DNA of 64,000 nucleotides from Flavobacteriaceae bacterium (GCA_947456955.1 CANGTQ010000010.1:1-64000); one strand, 5' to 3'. Counted from the first letter of the stretch, positions 6,602 through 15,967 are shown. Translations and numbers: made by a program. Notes: generated by a model from the sequence alone, not told the origin.

Positions 6602-7717
6602 ATGAAGCATTTAATTCTTTCAACACTTGCGCTACTTTGGATTTTTACTCCACTGAGTGCACAGATTACAGATCAACAAGCACGCGAACAGTTTCAACAA
6701 GCAGAAGCGCTTTATGAAAAGGGCGATAATAACCAATGCTATGAGGTTTGTCAGGATTTAATCGATAAATTAGGTGAAGCTAATCCAAGAATTCTTTACC
6801 TAGCCTTAAAATCAGCATACAATAGTTTAGAGAAAAAAAATGACAAGAGTGAATTGAGTTTTAAAAAAACGTACAAAAACTTTTCTATACTCAATGAGGA
6901 TGCGGAAAAGTTCTTTTCAATGATTGATAAAAACACCTACCCATCCGAAAAGTACCGCGAAATGGTTGAAATCAGTGAGTACATTCAGGCGGGTTTAAAA
7001 ACATATGCCTATCAAAATGAACGTAAGCCAGAAGATGCCATTAATTTTCTTAACGATTGTGCAAGAAAATTTGCTATAAAAGCCGATGCATCACCTGTTA
7101 AAGACTGTATAGTTTGTGGGAGCTGTGAAGTTAGTTTCTCGCTTAATGGGTCTCAATTAATTATTAATGTATTTGGTACCTATGAAGACAAACATAATCG
7201 CGGTTCAAATCAAGCAGGAAGAGAACGTATTGTCATAGACCTTTCAAAGGTATGGATTAAAAACTTTGAATATAAATATCATAACGTATTGACATATCAG
7301 CATTTTTTTACATTGGAATTTGGAAATATAGCAATTCACGAAATTCATGAGAATAGAAATCTTTCCTACTTCTGGAAAACAGATGAAGTCGCTCCAATGA
7401 TTGTGGGGCCTACCATTTATATTGATGGGAAGGCAAAATATGATAATATAGATTGGTATTACGATCACGAATACAATAAAAAGTTAATATATAAGATCGA
7501 AGATTTTGAAAAGCATTTAAACTCTCACGGAATGGTAAAAAGAGGAGTCGGATTCTACATTTATACTTTTTTTAATCAAGATTGGAATGATGAGTTTAAA
7601 GCTGGAAAATACAGAGATAGAATTCTGGAAGCTTTTGAGTTCCTTATTGACTATTTTGGTGGGGGAACTCCGACTCAAAACAAACAGGAAAATGATAAAA
7701 ACAAATCTAAATTCTAG
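6602..7717 (+). CDS. Exported protein of unknown function with TPR-like N-terminal helices
   Basis: A signal peptide covers residues 1-20 (ending PLSAQ). Residues 25-65 (AREQFQQAEALYEKGDNNQC and following) look like a tetratricopeptide-type helical pair, and helices continue to about 160. A CIVCGSC cluster lies near residue 169 and could bind a metal or form disulfides. The rest is mixed alpha/beta with many aromatic residues, and the tail is hydrophilic. I do not recognise the family. It starts 16 bp after the zinc-finger gene and very likely shares its transcript, so the two proteins probably act together in the envelope. Confidence 0.7.
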   Translation: MKHLILSTLALLWIFTPLSAQITDQQAREQFQQAEALYEKGDNNQCYEVCQDLIDKLGEANPRILYLALKSAYNSLEKKNDKSELSFKKTYKNFSILNEDAEKFFSMIDKNTYPSEKYREMVEISEYIQAGLKTYAYQNERKPEDAINFLNDCARKFAIKADASPVKDCIVCGSCEVSFSLNGSQLIINVFGTYEDKHNRGSNQAGRERIVIDLSKVWIKNFEYKYHNVLTYQHFFTLEFGNIAIHEIHENRNLSYFWKTDEVAPMIVGPTIYIDGKAKYDNIDWYYDHEYNKKLIYKIEDFEKHLNSHGMVKRGVGFYIYTFFNQDWNDEFKAGKYRDRILEAFEFLIDYFGGGTPTQNKQENDKNKSKF

Positions 7718-7782
7718 ATAGCTTGTTCCTTGTAATCCCTTCATTTCTTTTGTTTTTGGTATGGAATAATATAGCATTATCT

Positions 7783-7820
7783 TCAAGCCTTTACAAATTG
7801 TAGAGGCTTTTTGTTTTTTT
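7783..7820 (+). terminator. Terminator of the exported-protein pair
   Basis: AAGCCTTTAC pairs with GTAGAGGCTT (one mismatch) and is followed by a T-rich tail. It lies 65 bp after the stop of the second gene and closes the unit. Confidence 0.7.
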
Positions 7821-7938
7821 ACATATGAATGTAATCTCTAACCTTTCTATGTTGGCATAGTTTAAATTTTGATTAACTTTTTCGATTAAACAAATAATTT
7901 ATTTTGGCGAATAGATTTTTTTTATACTTTTACGCACT

Positions 7939-8157
7939 ATGAAATTTGTCCCGAATAGAGTTTTTATTTTTCTGGTAGTGTTTTTAATGCAAAAAACAGC
8001 TGTTTTTGCCGCACCAGGACCGCCACCGCCAGCATCAACTCCTCCGCCACCAGGATTGCCTTTGGATGGTGAAATATTTCTTTTTGCACTATTTTCAGTG
8101 TGTTTTGGGATTTATAAATTATACAAAATAAAAAACATAAAAAATGCTTCAAATTAA
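7939..8157 (+). CDS. Small proline-rich membrane protein
   Basis: This 72-residue protein has an N-terminal hydrophobic segment (residues 8-24, ending VFAA, a possible signal peptide), a proline-rich stretch PGPPPPASTPPPPGLPLDG at about 26-44, a second hydrophobic helix at 45-62 and a Lys/Asn-rich end. Short proteins with a PPPPPGLPLDG segment before one transmembrane helix are common in Flavobacteriia and unassigned. The stop codon sits in the loop of the terminator hairpin. Confidence 0.65.
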   Translation: MKFVPNRVFIFLVVFLMQKTAVFAAPGPPPPASTPPPPGLPLDGEIFLFALFSVCFGIYKLYKIKNIKNASN

Positions 8158-8172
8158 TTTGAAGCATTTTTA
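8140..8172. terminator. Bidirectional terminator between the proline-rich protein gene and ribE
   Basis: AAAATGCTTCAAA and TTTGAAGCATTTT form a near-perfect hairpin with A and T runs on both sides, between convergent genes, so it can stop transcription from either direction. Confidence 0.85.
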
Positions 8173-8191
8173 TTTCCAATAGTTTTATCTT

Positions 8192-8782
8192 TTATTGCCT
8201 TAAAGAATACAATCGGGCAACGTATTTTCCCACAACATCGAACTCGAGATTTATAGTTGTACCGATTTGAATATTTTTAAAATTGGTATGTTCAAAAGTA
8301 TAAGGGATGATTGCCACACTGAATTCCTTTTCTTTAGAATTCACAACAGTTAAACTTACGCCATTTACGGTTATTGAACCTTTTTCGATAGTAATATTAT
8401 TTAAATTACGGTCATATTCAAAAGTAAAATACCAACTGCCATTAGCCTCTTCAATTGATTTACAAATTCCGGTTTGGTCAACATGCCCTTGAACAATATG
8501 CCCATCAAGCCTATCGCCTAATTTCATAGCACGCTCTAAATTGAGCAAATCGCCAACTTTCCAATCTGCTAAATTTGTCTTTTCGATGGTTTCTTTTATA
8601 GCGGTTACTGTATACTCGCCATTGTTGATTGCAATGACGGTTAGGCAAACACCATTGTGCGCAACACTTTGATCTATTTTTAATTCATGAGTTATACTAG
8701 AAGAAACAGTAATATTTAGATTATTGTTGTCTTTTTTTAAATCTTTTATTATTCCGAGGGTTTCGATTATTCCTGTAAACAT
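8192..8782 (-). CDS. ribE: Riboflavin synthase, alpha subunit
   Basis: The enzyme dismutates two molecules of 6,7-dimethyl-8-ribityllumazine into riboflavin and a pyrimidine that is recycled. The protein starts with the family signature MFTGIIETLG and has two lumazine-binding repeats, about 1-97 and 98-196. The second is marked by HIVQGHVDQTG and ITVNGVSLTVV. At 196 residues the length is standard. It is divergent from pdxA with about 60 bp between them. No FMN riboswitch is visible upstream. Confidence 0.95.
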   Translation of the reverse strand: MFTGIIETLGIIKDLKKDNNNLNITVSSSITHELKIDQSVAHNGVCLTVIAINNGEYTVTAIKETIEKTNLADWKVGDLLNLERAMKLGDRLDGHIVQGHVDQTGICKSIEEANGSWYFTFEYDRNLNNITIEKGSITVNGVSLTVVNSKEKEFSVAIIPYTFEHTNFKNIQIGTTINLEFDVVGKYVARLYSLRQ

Positions 8783-8798
8783 TATGGTTTTATTTTAC

Positions 8799-8806
8799 TA
8801 AATTTG
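8799..8806 (+). promoter_or_regulatory. -7 promoter box for pdxA
   Basis: TAAATTTG fits the Bacteroidota TAnnTTTG box and would start transcription about 30 bases before the pdxA ATG. No clear -33 TTTG is seen at the usual distance. Confidence 0.45.
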
Positions 8807-8842
8807 CACTTCAAAATTAGCAATAAATAACTTGTACTTCTT

Positions 8843-9889
8843 ATGAAAAAAGCAGAAAATATAATCGTGGGAATTTCAATAGGAGATTTAAACGGTATTG
8901 GAAGCGAAGTGGTTCTTAAGACTTTTGACGATTCAAGAATGTTAGAACTTTGCACACCTGTAATTTTTGCTAATGTAAAAGTGATGTCTTTTATTAAAAA
9001 AACATTAGAATTAGAAATGCCACTTCATGGAATTGACCAAATAGATCAAATAGTTCCAGGGAAAGTAAATGTTCTCAATATCTGGCGAGAAGGGGTTGAT
9101 TTAAATTTTGGAGCAAATGATCCAATCATTGGCAAATATGCTATAAAATCATTTGTTGCTGCTACAAAAGCCTTGAAAGAAAATCAAATAGATGTTTTGG
9201 TTACAGCACCAATTAACAAGTATAACATTCAATCAGAAGAATTTAAATTTCCGGGACATACAGATTATTTAGACAAAGAGTTAGAAGGGAATGCTTTGAT
9301 GTTGATGGTTCAGGATAATCTTAGGGTTGGTTTGTTAACCGATCATATTCCTGTTAATGATGTGGCAGAACATTTAACTGAAAAATTGATTATTCAAAAA
9401 ATTGAAACTATTAAACAAACATTGATACAAGATTTTGGAATCAACAAACCAAAAATTGCAGTTCTGGCATTGAATCCACATGCTGGAGACAATGGTGTGA
9501 TTGGAAAAGAAGATGACGAATTGGTAAAACCGGTCATAAAAAAAATGTTTGAAAAAGGAACACTAGTTTTTGGACCATTTGCCGCAGACGGATTTTTTGG
9601 CAGTAGCCAATATCAAAAATATGATGCTGTTGTTGCGACTTATCATGACCAAGGACTGATCCCATTTAAAACGTTGTCATTTGGAGGAGGCGTAAATTAT
9701 ACCGCTGGTTTGAATAAAATTAGAACTTCTCCTGATCACGGAACAGCATATGAAATTGCTGGGAAAGGAATTGCGGATTACAATTCGTTTAAAGAAGCAG
9801 TTTACACCGCAATTGATATTTATAATTCGAGATATCAATACCAGGAAATGAGCAAAAATCCTATGAAGACAAAGGAAAAGCAGTTATAA
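8843..9889 (+). CDS. pdxA: 4-hydroxythreonine-4-phosphate dehydrogenase
   Basis: PdxA oxidises 4-phosphohydroxy-L-threonine with NAD in pyridoxal phosphate synthesis. Visible family features are GISIGDLNGIG at the N-terminus, the metal-ligand histidines in GHTDYL (about 138), NPHAGDNG (about 211) and YHDQGLIPFK (about 267), and the C-terminal RTSPDHGTAYEIAG. At 348 residues it is slightly longer than many homologues because of a Lys-rich tail. It is followed by an independent promoter, so it is probably monocistronic. Confidence 0.95.
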   Translation: MKKAENIIVGISIGDLNGIGSEVVLKTFDDSRMLELCTPVIFANVKVMSFIKKTLELEMPLHGIDQIDQIVPGKVNVLNIWREGVDLNFGANDPIIGKYAIKSFVAATKALKENQIDVLVTAPINKYNIQSEEFKFPGHTDYLDKELEGNALMLMVQDNLRVGLLTDHIPVNDVAEHLTEKLIIQKIETIKQTLIQDFGINKPKIAVLALNPHAGDNGVIGKEDDELVKPVIKKMFEKGTLVFGPFAADGFFGSSQYQKYDAVVATYHDQGLIPFKTLSFGGGVNYTAGLNKIRTSPDHGTAYEIAGKGIADYNSFKEAVYTAIDIYNSRYQYQEMSKNPMKTKEKQL

Positions 9890-9911
9890 ACAAAAAAATG
9901 TTTATAACGCT

Positions 9912-9940
9912 TTTGGAATTGCAATAATTTTATATCTTTG
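9912..9940 (+). promoter_or_regulatory. Promoter of the DUF177-rpmF unit
   Basis: TTTG at 9912-9915, a 17-base spacer and TATCTTTG at 9933-9940 match the Bacteroidota -33/-7 consensus well. Transcription would start about 25 bases before the DUF177 ATG. Confidence 0.65.
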
Positions 9941-9973
9941 CACTCCCTATTTAGGGTTCAAATTGTTGTCTAG

Positions 9974-10516
9974 ATGAAAAGTACGAATGAATATTTAATT
10001 CCTTTCATAGGGTTAAAAATAGGGAAGCATCAATTTGAGTATACTATTGATAAAAAGTTCTTTGACGGATTTAGTTTTGATGAATTTGAAAACTGTGATG
10101 TAAAAGTAAAAGTTGTTTTAGAAAAAAAAGCAACAATGCTGGAAGTCAGTTTCGCACACAAAGGAACAGTTAATGTCCCGTGTGATTTAACAGGAGAACA
10201 ATTTGACTTACCCATTAAAGGAAAAATTAATTTGGTTGTTCAGTTTGGCAATGAATTCAACAATGATAATGAAGAATTGTTAATTATACCTCACGGAGAA
10301 CATCAAATAGATTTGGCACAATATATTTATGAAATGATTGTTCTTTCTATTCCTCAAAAGAGAGTTCATCCAGGAGTTAAAGAGGGCACTTTGCAAACAG
10401 AAGCATTGAGAAAATTAAATGAGTTGCAGGTTAAAGACGTAGAAGAAGTAACAAAAAAAGAAGAAGAAATTGACCCACGATGGGACAAATTAAAACAACT
10501 ATTAACGGATAAATAA
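9974..10516 (+). CDS. DUF177 (YceD-like) protein
   Basis: DUF177 proteins are encoded next to rpmF in most bacteria and are linked to large ribosomal RNA or subunit maturation. This 180-residue protein has the usual order: an N-terminal beta-rich part, a PCDLTGEQFDLPIKG segment at about 74-89, an acidic linker and EEIDPRWDKLKQLL near the C-terminus, the family's conserved end (DPRWxxLxxL). The usual second cysteine pair is reduced. It is followed by rpmF after 9 bp. Confidence 0.88.
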   Translation: MKSTNEYLIPFIGLKIGKHQFEYTIDKKFFDGFSFDEFENCDVKVKVVLEKKATMLEVSFAHKGTVNVPCDLTGEQFDLPIKGKINLVVQFGNEFNNDNEELLIIPHGEHQIDLAQYIYEMIVLSIPQKRVHPGVKEGTLQTEALRKLNELQVKDVEEVTKKEEEIDPRWDKLKQLLTDK

Positions 10517-10525
10517 TATAGTAAA

Positions 10526-10720
10526 ATGGCACATCCTAAGAGAAAAATCTCCAAAACAAGAAGAGATAAAAGAAGAACACATTATAAAGCAACTGTAGCT
10601 CAAATTGCAACTTGTCCTATAACTGGAGAAGCGCATTTATACCACAGAGCTTATTGGCATGAAGGGAAAATGTATTATAGAGGACAAGTAGTTATTGACA
10701 AATCAGTAGCTGTTGCCTAA
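10526..10720 (+). CDS. rpmF: 50S ribosomal protein L32
   Basis: This 64-residue basic protein begins [17 protein letters not shown], the L32 signature, with a [15 protein letters not shown] core. L32 sits near the peptidyl transferase region of the large subunit. Of the four cysteines in zinc-binding L32 only one remains, so this is the C-minus form. It is co-transcribed with DUF177 and ends at a strong terminator. Confidence 0.97.
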   Translation: MAHPKRKISKTRRDKRRTHYKATVAQIATCPITGEAHLYHRAYWHEGKMYYRGQVVIDKSVAVA

Positions 10721-10736
10721 TTAAAGTTTTTTACAA

Positions 10737-10768
10737 AACTAGCTCTCACTTTGTGGGAGTTTTTTGTT
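10737..10768 (+). terminator. Terminator of DUF177-rpmF
   Basis: CTCTCAC pairs with GTGGGAG (one wobble) around a short loop, followed by six T. Confidence 0.8.
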
Positions 10769-10875
10769 TTTATGAATTTTATTAAATATACTATCCTAAA
10801 ATAACTTAGGTATCTTTTTTTTTGTAATTTCAACAACTTTTCAACTTTAAAAATTGAAAAGAAAAAACCCAATTT

Positions 10876-11865
10876 ATGAATAAAATTACAGCCGCAATTA
10901 CCGCAGTTGGAGCTTATGTCCCAGAATTTGTTCTCTCAAATCAAGTACTGGAATCAATGGTGGAAACCAATGACGAATGGATCATTACCCGAACGGGAAT
11001 TAAAGAAAGAAGACTTTTGAAAGAAAAAGGTAAAGGAACTTCCTTTATGGCAATAAAAGCAGCACAAGATTTAATTTCCAAATCTAAAATCAATCCCGAA
11101 GAAATAGATTTAGTTATAATGGCAACCACTACGCCCGATATGCCTGTGGCTTCAACCGGAGTTTATGTTGCAACCCAGATAGGTGCTGTTAATGCATTTG
11201 CCTACGATTTACAAGCAGCTTGTTCCAGTTTTTTATACGGAATGTCAAATGCAGCAGCCTATATAGAGTCGGGCAGGTATAAAAAAGTGCTTTTAATAGG
11301 AGCCGATAAAATGTCGTCGATTATTGATTACACAGACAGAGCCACCTGCATTATCTTTGGAGATGGTGCCGGCGCTGTATTATTTGAGCCAAATTTTGAA
11401 GGTCTTGGTTTGCAAGATGAGTTTTTGAAAAGTGATGGTATTGGTAGAGAATACCTTAAAATTGATGCAGGAGGTTCTATTCTTCCGCCATCAAAAGAAA
11501 CCGTTGAAAACGGCCAACATTTTGTTTTTCAAGATGGGAAAACGGTTTTCAAATATGCTGTTTCAGGAATGGCTGATGTAAGTGAAAAAATTATGCAGCG
11601 TAATAATTTAACCAAGGACGATGTTAATTGGTTAATTGCGCATCAAGCAAATAAAAGAATTATCGATGCTACAGCAAGCAGAATGGGACTTGATGAAGAA
11701 AAAGTGTTAGTGAATATTGAAAAATACGGAAACACAACATCGGCTACATTACCTTTGTTATTAAATGATTTTGAAGATAAACTTAAAAAAGGAGATAATT
11801 TAATTTTTGCAGCATTTGGAGGTGGATTCACTTGGGGTTCTATCTATTTAAAATGGGCATACTAA
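10876..11865 (+). CDS. fabH: 3-oxoacyl-ACP synthase III
   Basis: FabH condenses acetyl-CoA with malonyl-ACP to start fatty acid synthesis. The Cys-His-Asn triad is complete: Cys116 in QAACSSFLYG, His256 in IAHQANKR and Asn286 in YGNTTSATLP. The 329-residue length is normal. The gene is followed by accB and accC on the same strand, so the initiation ketosynthase and the biotin parts of acetyl-CoA carboxylase are grouped. A short dispersed repeat begins just after the stop codon. Confidence 0.96.
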   Translation: MNKITAAITAVGAYVPEFVLSNQVLESMVETNDEWIITRTGIKERRLLKEKGKGTSFMAIKAAQDLISKSKINPEEIDLVIMATTTPDMPVASTGVYVATQIGAVNAFAYDLQAACSSFLYGMSNAAAYIESGRYKKVLLIGADKMSSIIDYTDRATCIIFGDGAGAVLFEPNFEGLGLQDEFLKSDGIGREYLKIDAGGSILPPSKETVENGQHFVFQDGKTVFKYAVSGMADVSEKIMQRNNLTKDDVNWLIAHQANKRIIDATASRMGLDEEKVLVNIEKYGNTTSATLPLLLNDFEDKLKKGDNLIFAAFGGGFTWGSIYLKWAY

Positions 11866-11871
11866 CACTCG

Positions 11872-11906
11872 AGGCGCAGCCGAACTTTTTGGAGCGCATC
11901 GAAAAA
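11872..11906. repeat. Short dispersed palindromic repeat, copy 1
   Basis: CGAGGCGCAGCCGAACT followed by TTTTGGAGCGCATCGAAA lies between fabH and accB. It belongs to the family also seen at 12459-12478, 29197-29225, 30446-30476, 35170-35209 and 50307-50341. The common pattern is CGAG-CG-AGC-GAACT then GGAGC-AA. Confidence 0.55.
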
Positions 11907-11938
11907 TAATAATAAACTAATTTTAAACTAAACTAATT

Positions 11939-12421
11939 ATGGATTTAAAAGAAATTCAAAACCTAATCAAATTTGTATCCAATTCTGGAGTTGCTGAAGT
12001 AAAGTTAGAAACTGGTGATATAAAAATTACTATTAGAACTACATTAGAAGGGAACTCTCCAGATATTACTTATGTGCAACAGGCTCCAATGCAACAAGCA
12101 ATTGCTGCTCCTGCTGTTTCGGCTCCGGTAGCCGCTACTCCTGCTACACCAGCAGCTCCTGCCGCCGATGACAATTCAAAATTTATTACAATAAAATCAC
12201 CAATGATTGGAACATTCTATCGTAAACCTTCACCAGACAAACCTGTTTTTGTAGAAGTAGGAAGCTCAATAGGAAAAGGAGATGTTCTTTGTGTGGTTGA
12301 GGCGATGAAATTATTTAACGAAATCGAAGCAGAAATTTCCGGTAAAATCGTTAAAATTCTGGTTGATGATATGTCACCAGTTGAGTTTGATCAGCCATTA
12401 TTCTTAGTTGATCCATCATAA
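11939..12421 (+). CDS. accB: Acetyl-CoA carboxylase biotin carboxyl carrier protein
   Basis: AccB carries the biotin that shuttles CO2 to acetyl-CoA. The C-terminal biotinyl domain (about 78-160) holds EAMKL with the biotin-accepting Lys124. The N-terminal region (1-45) is joined to it by a flexible Ala/Pro-rich linker (about 47-75). The 160-residue length is typical. accC, its carboxylase, follows 123 bp downstream. Confidence 0.95.
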   Translation: MDLKEIQNLIKFVSNSGVAEVKLETGDIKITIRTTLEGNSPDITYVQQAPMQQAIAAPAVSAPVAATPATPAAPAADDNSKFITIKSPMIGTFYRKPSPDKPVFVEVGSSIGKGDVLCVVEAMKLFNEIEAEISGKIVKILVDDMSPVEFDQPLFLVDPS

Positions 12422-12458
12422 TTTGAAGATTTGAAGTTGTGCTAATTTATTTCTTCAG

Positions 12459-12478
12459 TTCGCTATCGCTCGGATGAA
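12459..12478. repeat. Short dispersed palindromic repeat, copy 2
   Basis: On the minus strand this reads CCGAGCGATAGCGAACTGAA, nearly identical to the first half of the copy inside the acidic protein gene at 30446. It sits between accB and accC, where the rest of the spacer is simple AAATTTTC-type repeats. Confidence 0.5.
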
Positions 12479-12544
12479 AATAATTATCACATTCTTTTAC
12501 CAATTTTCAAATTTTCAAATTGTCTAATTTTCAAACTAAGAAAA

Positions 12545-13891
12545 ATGTTTAAAAAAATATTAATTGCCAATAGAGGAGAAATAGCACTTCGTGTAATCAG
12601 AACCTGTAAGGAGATGGGAATTAAAACTGTTGCAGTTTATTCTACCGCTGATGCAGAAAGTTTACACGTAAAGTTTGCTGACGAAGCTGTTTGTATTGGT
12701 CCTCCACCAAGTAATCTATCCTATTTAAAAATGTCCAATATTATTGCGGCTGCTGAAATTACTAATGCAGATGCAATCCACCCAGGATATGGTTTTCTTT
12801 CTGAAAACGCAAAATTTTCTAAAATTTGTCAAGAACATGGGATCAAATTTATTGGTGCTTCCCCGGAAATGATTGACAGAATGGGAGACAAAGCTTCGGC
12901 AAAAGCGACTATGAAAGCAGCCGGAGTTCCATGTGTTCCCGGTTCTGAAGGATTGTTAGAATCTTACGAGCAAGCATTGAAATTATCCAAAGAAATGGGT
13001 TTTCCAGTAATGCTAAAAGCAACAGCTGGTGGAGGTGGAAAAGGAATGCGTGCCGTTTGGAAAGAAGAAGAATTATTAAAAGCTTGGGAAAGTGCTCGCC
13101 AGGAATCAGCAGCGGCTTTCGGTAATGACGGGATGTATTTGGAGAAATTGATCGAAGAACCAAGACACATAGAAATTCAGGTTGTTGGCGATTCTTATGG
13201 AAAAGCGTGTCACTTATCGGAAAGAGATTGTTCGGTTCAACGTCGTCATCAAAAATTAACAGAAGAAACTCCGTCACCATTTATGACGGATGAATTGCGA
13301 CATAAAATGGGTGAAGCTGCAGTTAAAGCTGCAGAATTTATCAAATATGAAGGTGCTGGAACGGTAGAGTTTTTGGTAGATAAGCATAGAAATTTCTATT
13401 TTATGGAAATGAATACGCGTATACAAGTTGAGCATCCAATTACGGAACAGGTTATTGATTATGATTTGATTCGTGAGCAGATTTTAGTAGCTGCGGGTGT
13501 ACCAATTTCAGGTAAAAATTACTTGCCTCAATTACACTCAATCGAATGTCGTATCAATGCTGAAGATCCGTATAATGACTTCAGACCTTCACCTGGGAAA
13601 ATCACAGTTTTACACTCGCCAGGCGGGCACGGAGTCCGTTTAGATACTCATGTTTACGCAGGATATACTATTCCGCCAAACTATGATTCGATGATTGCCA
13701 AGTTGATTACTACAGCACAAACCAGAGAAGAAGCCATCAACAAAATGAAACGTGCTTTGGATGAATTTTATATCGAGGGAATTAAAACAACTATTCCATT
13801 TCATAGACAATTGATGGATGAACCGGATTATGTAGCCGGAAATTATACCACTAAATTTATGGAGAGTTTTAAAATGAACGATCTAGAATAA
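12545..13891 (+). CDS. accC: Acetyl-CoA carboxylase, biotin carboxylase subunit
   Basis: AccC carboxylates the biotin on AccB using ATP and bicarbonate. The N-terminal biotin carboxylase domain starts [20 protein letters not shown]. The ATP-grasp domain has the glycine-rich loop GGGGKGMR at about 162-169 and [13 protein letters not shown] near 287-300. The C-terminal domain follows with ECRINAEDP and FRPSPGKI. The 448-residue length is standard. It ends at a strong terminator. Confidence 0.97.
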   Translation: MFKKILIANRGEIALRVIRTCKEMGIKTVAVYSTADAESLHVKFADEAVCIGPPPSNLSYLKMSNIIAAAEITNADAIHPGYGFLSENAKFSKICQEHGIKFIGASPEMIDRMGDKASAKATMKAAGVPCVPGSEGLLESYEQALKLSKEMGFPVMLKATAGGGGKGMRAVWKEEELLKAWESARQESAAAFGNDGMYLEKLIEEPRHIEIQVVGDSYGKACHLSERDCSVQRRHQKLTEETPSPFMTDELRHKMGEAAVKAAEFIKYEGAGTVEFLVDKHRNFYFMEMNTRIQVEHPITEQVIDYDLIREQILVAAGVPISGKNYLPQLHSIECRINAEDPYNDFRPSPGKITVLHSPGGHGVRLDTHVYAGYTIPPNYDSMIAKLITTAQTREEAINKMKRALDEFYIEGIKTTIPFHRQLMDEPDYVAGNYTTKFMESFKMNDLE

Positions 13892-13895
13892 ATAA

Positions 13896-13930
13896 AAAAC
13901 CCAACTTTAAGTTGGGTTTCTTTTTTTTTA
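13896..13930. terminator. Bidirectional terminator between accC and the S9 peptidase gene
   Basis: AAACCCAACTT and AAGTTGGGTTT form a perfect hairpin with A and T runs on both sides, between convergent genes. Confidence 0.88.
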
Positions 13931-13962
13931 AACAATCCCGTTAGGAATTAGGTTTTGATAAA

Positions 13963-15873
13963 TTACAACGTTTCTTTTAACCATTTATAAAATTCACGTT
14001 GCCAAACCATACCATTTTGAGGTTTTAAAACCCAATGATTTTCTTCTGGGAAGTAAAGAAAACGACTTTTTATTCCTCTAAGTTGTGCCGCCTGAAATGC
14101 TTCTTGAGCTTGTCCGATACACACACGATAATCTTTCCCTCCTTGAATAATAAGAATAGGAGTATTCCATTTATCCACAAAGTTTATCGGGTTAAATTGA
14201 TTGTATGCTTTTTGTGCAGCAACATTGTCTTTCTCCCAATAAGCACCACCAAAATCCCAGTTATTAAAGAATACTTCTTCTGTGGTTCCAAACATACTTT
14301 GGGTGTTGAAAACACCATCATGAGAAATAAAAGTTTTGAAACGATTGTTGTGAATTCCGGCCAAATAATAAACAGAATAGCCGCCATAACTTGCGCCAAT
14401 ACAACCTAATCGCGATTTGTCAACATAACTTTCCTTAGAAACATCGTCAATTGCTGAAAGGTAATCGTCCATTACTTGGCCACCCCAGTCTTTTGAGATT
14501 TGTTCATTCCAAGCCTGACCATGTCCGTACATTCCTCTTCTGTTTGGAGCAACAACAACATAACCTTGTGAAGCCATCAAAGAAAAATTCCAGCGAAAAG
14601 AGTAAAACTGAGTTAATGGAGATTGTGGCCCGCCTTGACAATAAAGTAATGTTGGATATTTTTTAGTTTTATCAAAATTAGGAGGAAGAATTACCCAAAC
14701 CAACATTTTTTTACCATCGGTTGTAGTTACATATCGTCTCTCGAATTTTGGCAAAGCCAATTTAGAATAGATTGCGTCATTGGTTTTGGTTAATTGTAAC
14801 CATGTTTTCTTTTTTAAAATATAAGAATAAATTTCATCAGCATGATTCATATCTGTTCTTGAAACAATTATGTTATCACCGGAAATACCAACAATAGCGT
14901 GTACATCAAAATCGCCTGAAGTAACTTGTTTTACAGTCACAGCAATTTTGGTCAAACTAGGAAAATTTACTTCAAACAATTGTATTGTGCCATCAATAGC
15001 TGCCGTAAAATAGATTTTTTTTCCATCAGGACTCCATTTAAAACTCTCAACCGAACCATCCCAATTTGCAGTCAAATTTACATCCATTCCTTTGAAACGA
15101 ACGATAATATCGTTTTTATCTGCTTCATAACCATCACGCTTCATTTGTAACCAAGTCAAATCGCCACTTGGAGAAAAAGCTGGATTAGTATCGTAACCAG
15201 AATTGTTTTCAGTTAAGTTTTTTGTAGTTTTTGTTTCAATATCAAATTCATACAAATCGGTATTTGTAGATATAGCATAAGCAGTCCCAAATTTCTTTTT
15301 GCAAACATAGATAATGCTTTTGCTATTGGGAGACCATATATAATCTTCATCTCCGCCGAATGGTTTTTGTGGAGAATCATGGGGCTCACCTTTCATAATA
15401 TCAATTGGAGTTGCTTTGCTTCCTTTATTAATGGCATAAAAAACATGATTATGTGTTCCGTTATTCCATGTATCCCAATGACGATAGTCTAATCCGTCAT
15501 AAATTTGAGCTTCTGATTTGTCTAATTCCGGATAAAAATCTTTACCTAAAACATTTTCGGTTTTAACTTCTTGTGAAGACAAGATATATTTACCGTCTGG
15601 AGAAATATTTTTGTCAACAACTAAATCTTTAGTATCGTTTTCTTGAATTTCAACGGCATTTCCTCCGGTAACTGGGATAGTATAAAATTTAGATTTAGAT
15701 TTATTTTCTTCTACTGACGGAGTTGCCACTTTATAGACAATTGATTTCCCGTCTTTGGAAATTCCAATAGCTGATACTCTGCCAAGTTTCCATAAAGCTT
15801 CAGGGGATAAAATTTGTTGGGCCGATGTTGTTATACTCATTGTGATAATGATTAATAAAAGAATTTTTTTCAT
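13963..15873 (-). CDS. S9 family peptidase (dipeptidyl/acylaminoacyl peptidase-like)
   Basis: This is an exported serine peptidase of the prolyl oligopeptidase clan. I chose the ATG at 15873 (MKKILLLIIITMSITTSAQQ), which gives a signal peptide; the open frame extends 11 codons further without a better start. Residues about 25-380 form a beta-propeller with repeats such as SPDGKKIYF and SPSGDLTW. Residues about 390-636 form the alpha/beta hydrolase domain with Ser495 in GASYGG and a late histidine in PEENHWVL. It probably trims peptides in the periplasm. It faces a metalloprotease gene on the same strand, but a terminator separates the two. Confidence 0.9.
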   Translation of the reverse strand: MKKILLLIIITMSITTSAQQILSPEALWKLGRVSAIGISKDGKSIVYKVATPSVEENKSKSKFYTIPVTGGNAVEIQENDTKDLVVDKNISPDGKYILSSQEVKTENVLGKDFYPELDKSEAQIYDGLDYRHWDTWNNGTHNHVFYAINKGSKATPIDIMKGEPHDSPQKPFGGDEDYIWSPNSKSIIYVCKKKFGTAYAISTNTDLYEFDIETKTTKNLTENNSGYDTNPAFSPSGDLTWLQMKRDGYEADKNDIIVRFKGMDVNLTANWDGSVESFKWSPDGKKIYFTAAIDGTIQLFEVNFPSLTKIAVTVKQVTSGDFDVHAIVGISGDNIIVSRTDMNHADEIYSYILKKKTWLQLTKTNDAIYSKLALPKFERRYVTTTDGKKMLVWVILPPNFDKTKKYPTLLYCQGGPQSPLTQFYSFRWNFSLMASQGYVVVAPNRRGMYGHGQAWNEQISKDWGGQVMDDYLSAIDDVSKESYVDKSRLGCIGASYGGYSVYYLAGIHNNRFKTFISHDGVFNTQSMFGTTEEVFFNNWDFGGAYWEKDNVAAQKAYNQFNPINFVDKWNTPILIIQGGKDYRVCIGQAQEAFQAAQLRGIKSRFLYFPEENHWVLKPQNGMVWQREFYKWLKETL

Positions 15874-15915
15874 TTTGATATTATATTTAAAGTCTAAAAG
15901 TAACAAATATAATTA

Positions 15916-15957
15916 ACAAAAAAAGCCACACTTTTCAGTATGGCTTTTCTTTTTTTC
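15916..15957 (-). terminator. Terminator of the metalloprotease gene
   Basis: On the minus strand AAAAGCCATA pairs with TGTGGCTTTT and a T run follows. It lies between the metalloprotease stop and the start of the S9 peptidase gene and separates the two units. Confidence 0.8.
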
Positions 15958-15967
15958 TAAAAAATAA

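Noticed and set aside
8783-8842. FMN riboswitch upstream of ribE
   Set aside because: The divergent spacer is only about 60 bp and lacks the conserved RFN stems; only a promoter box is seen.
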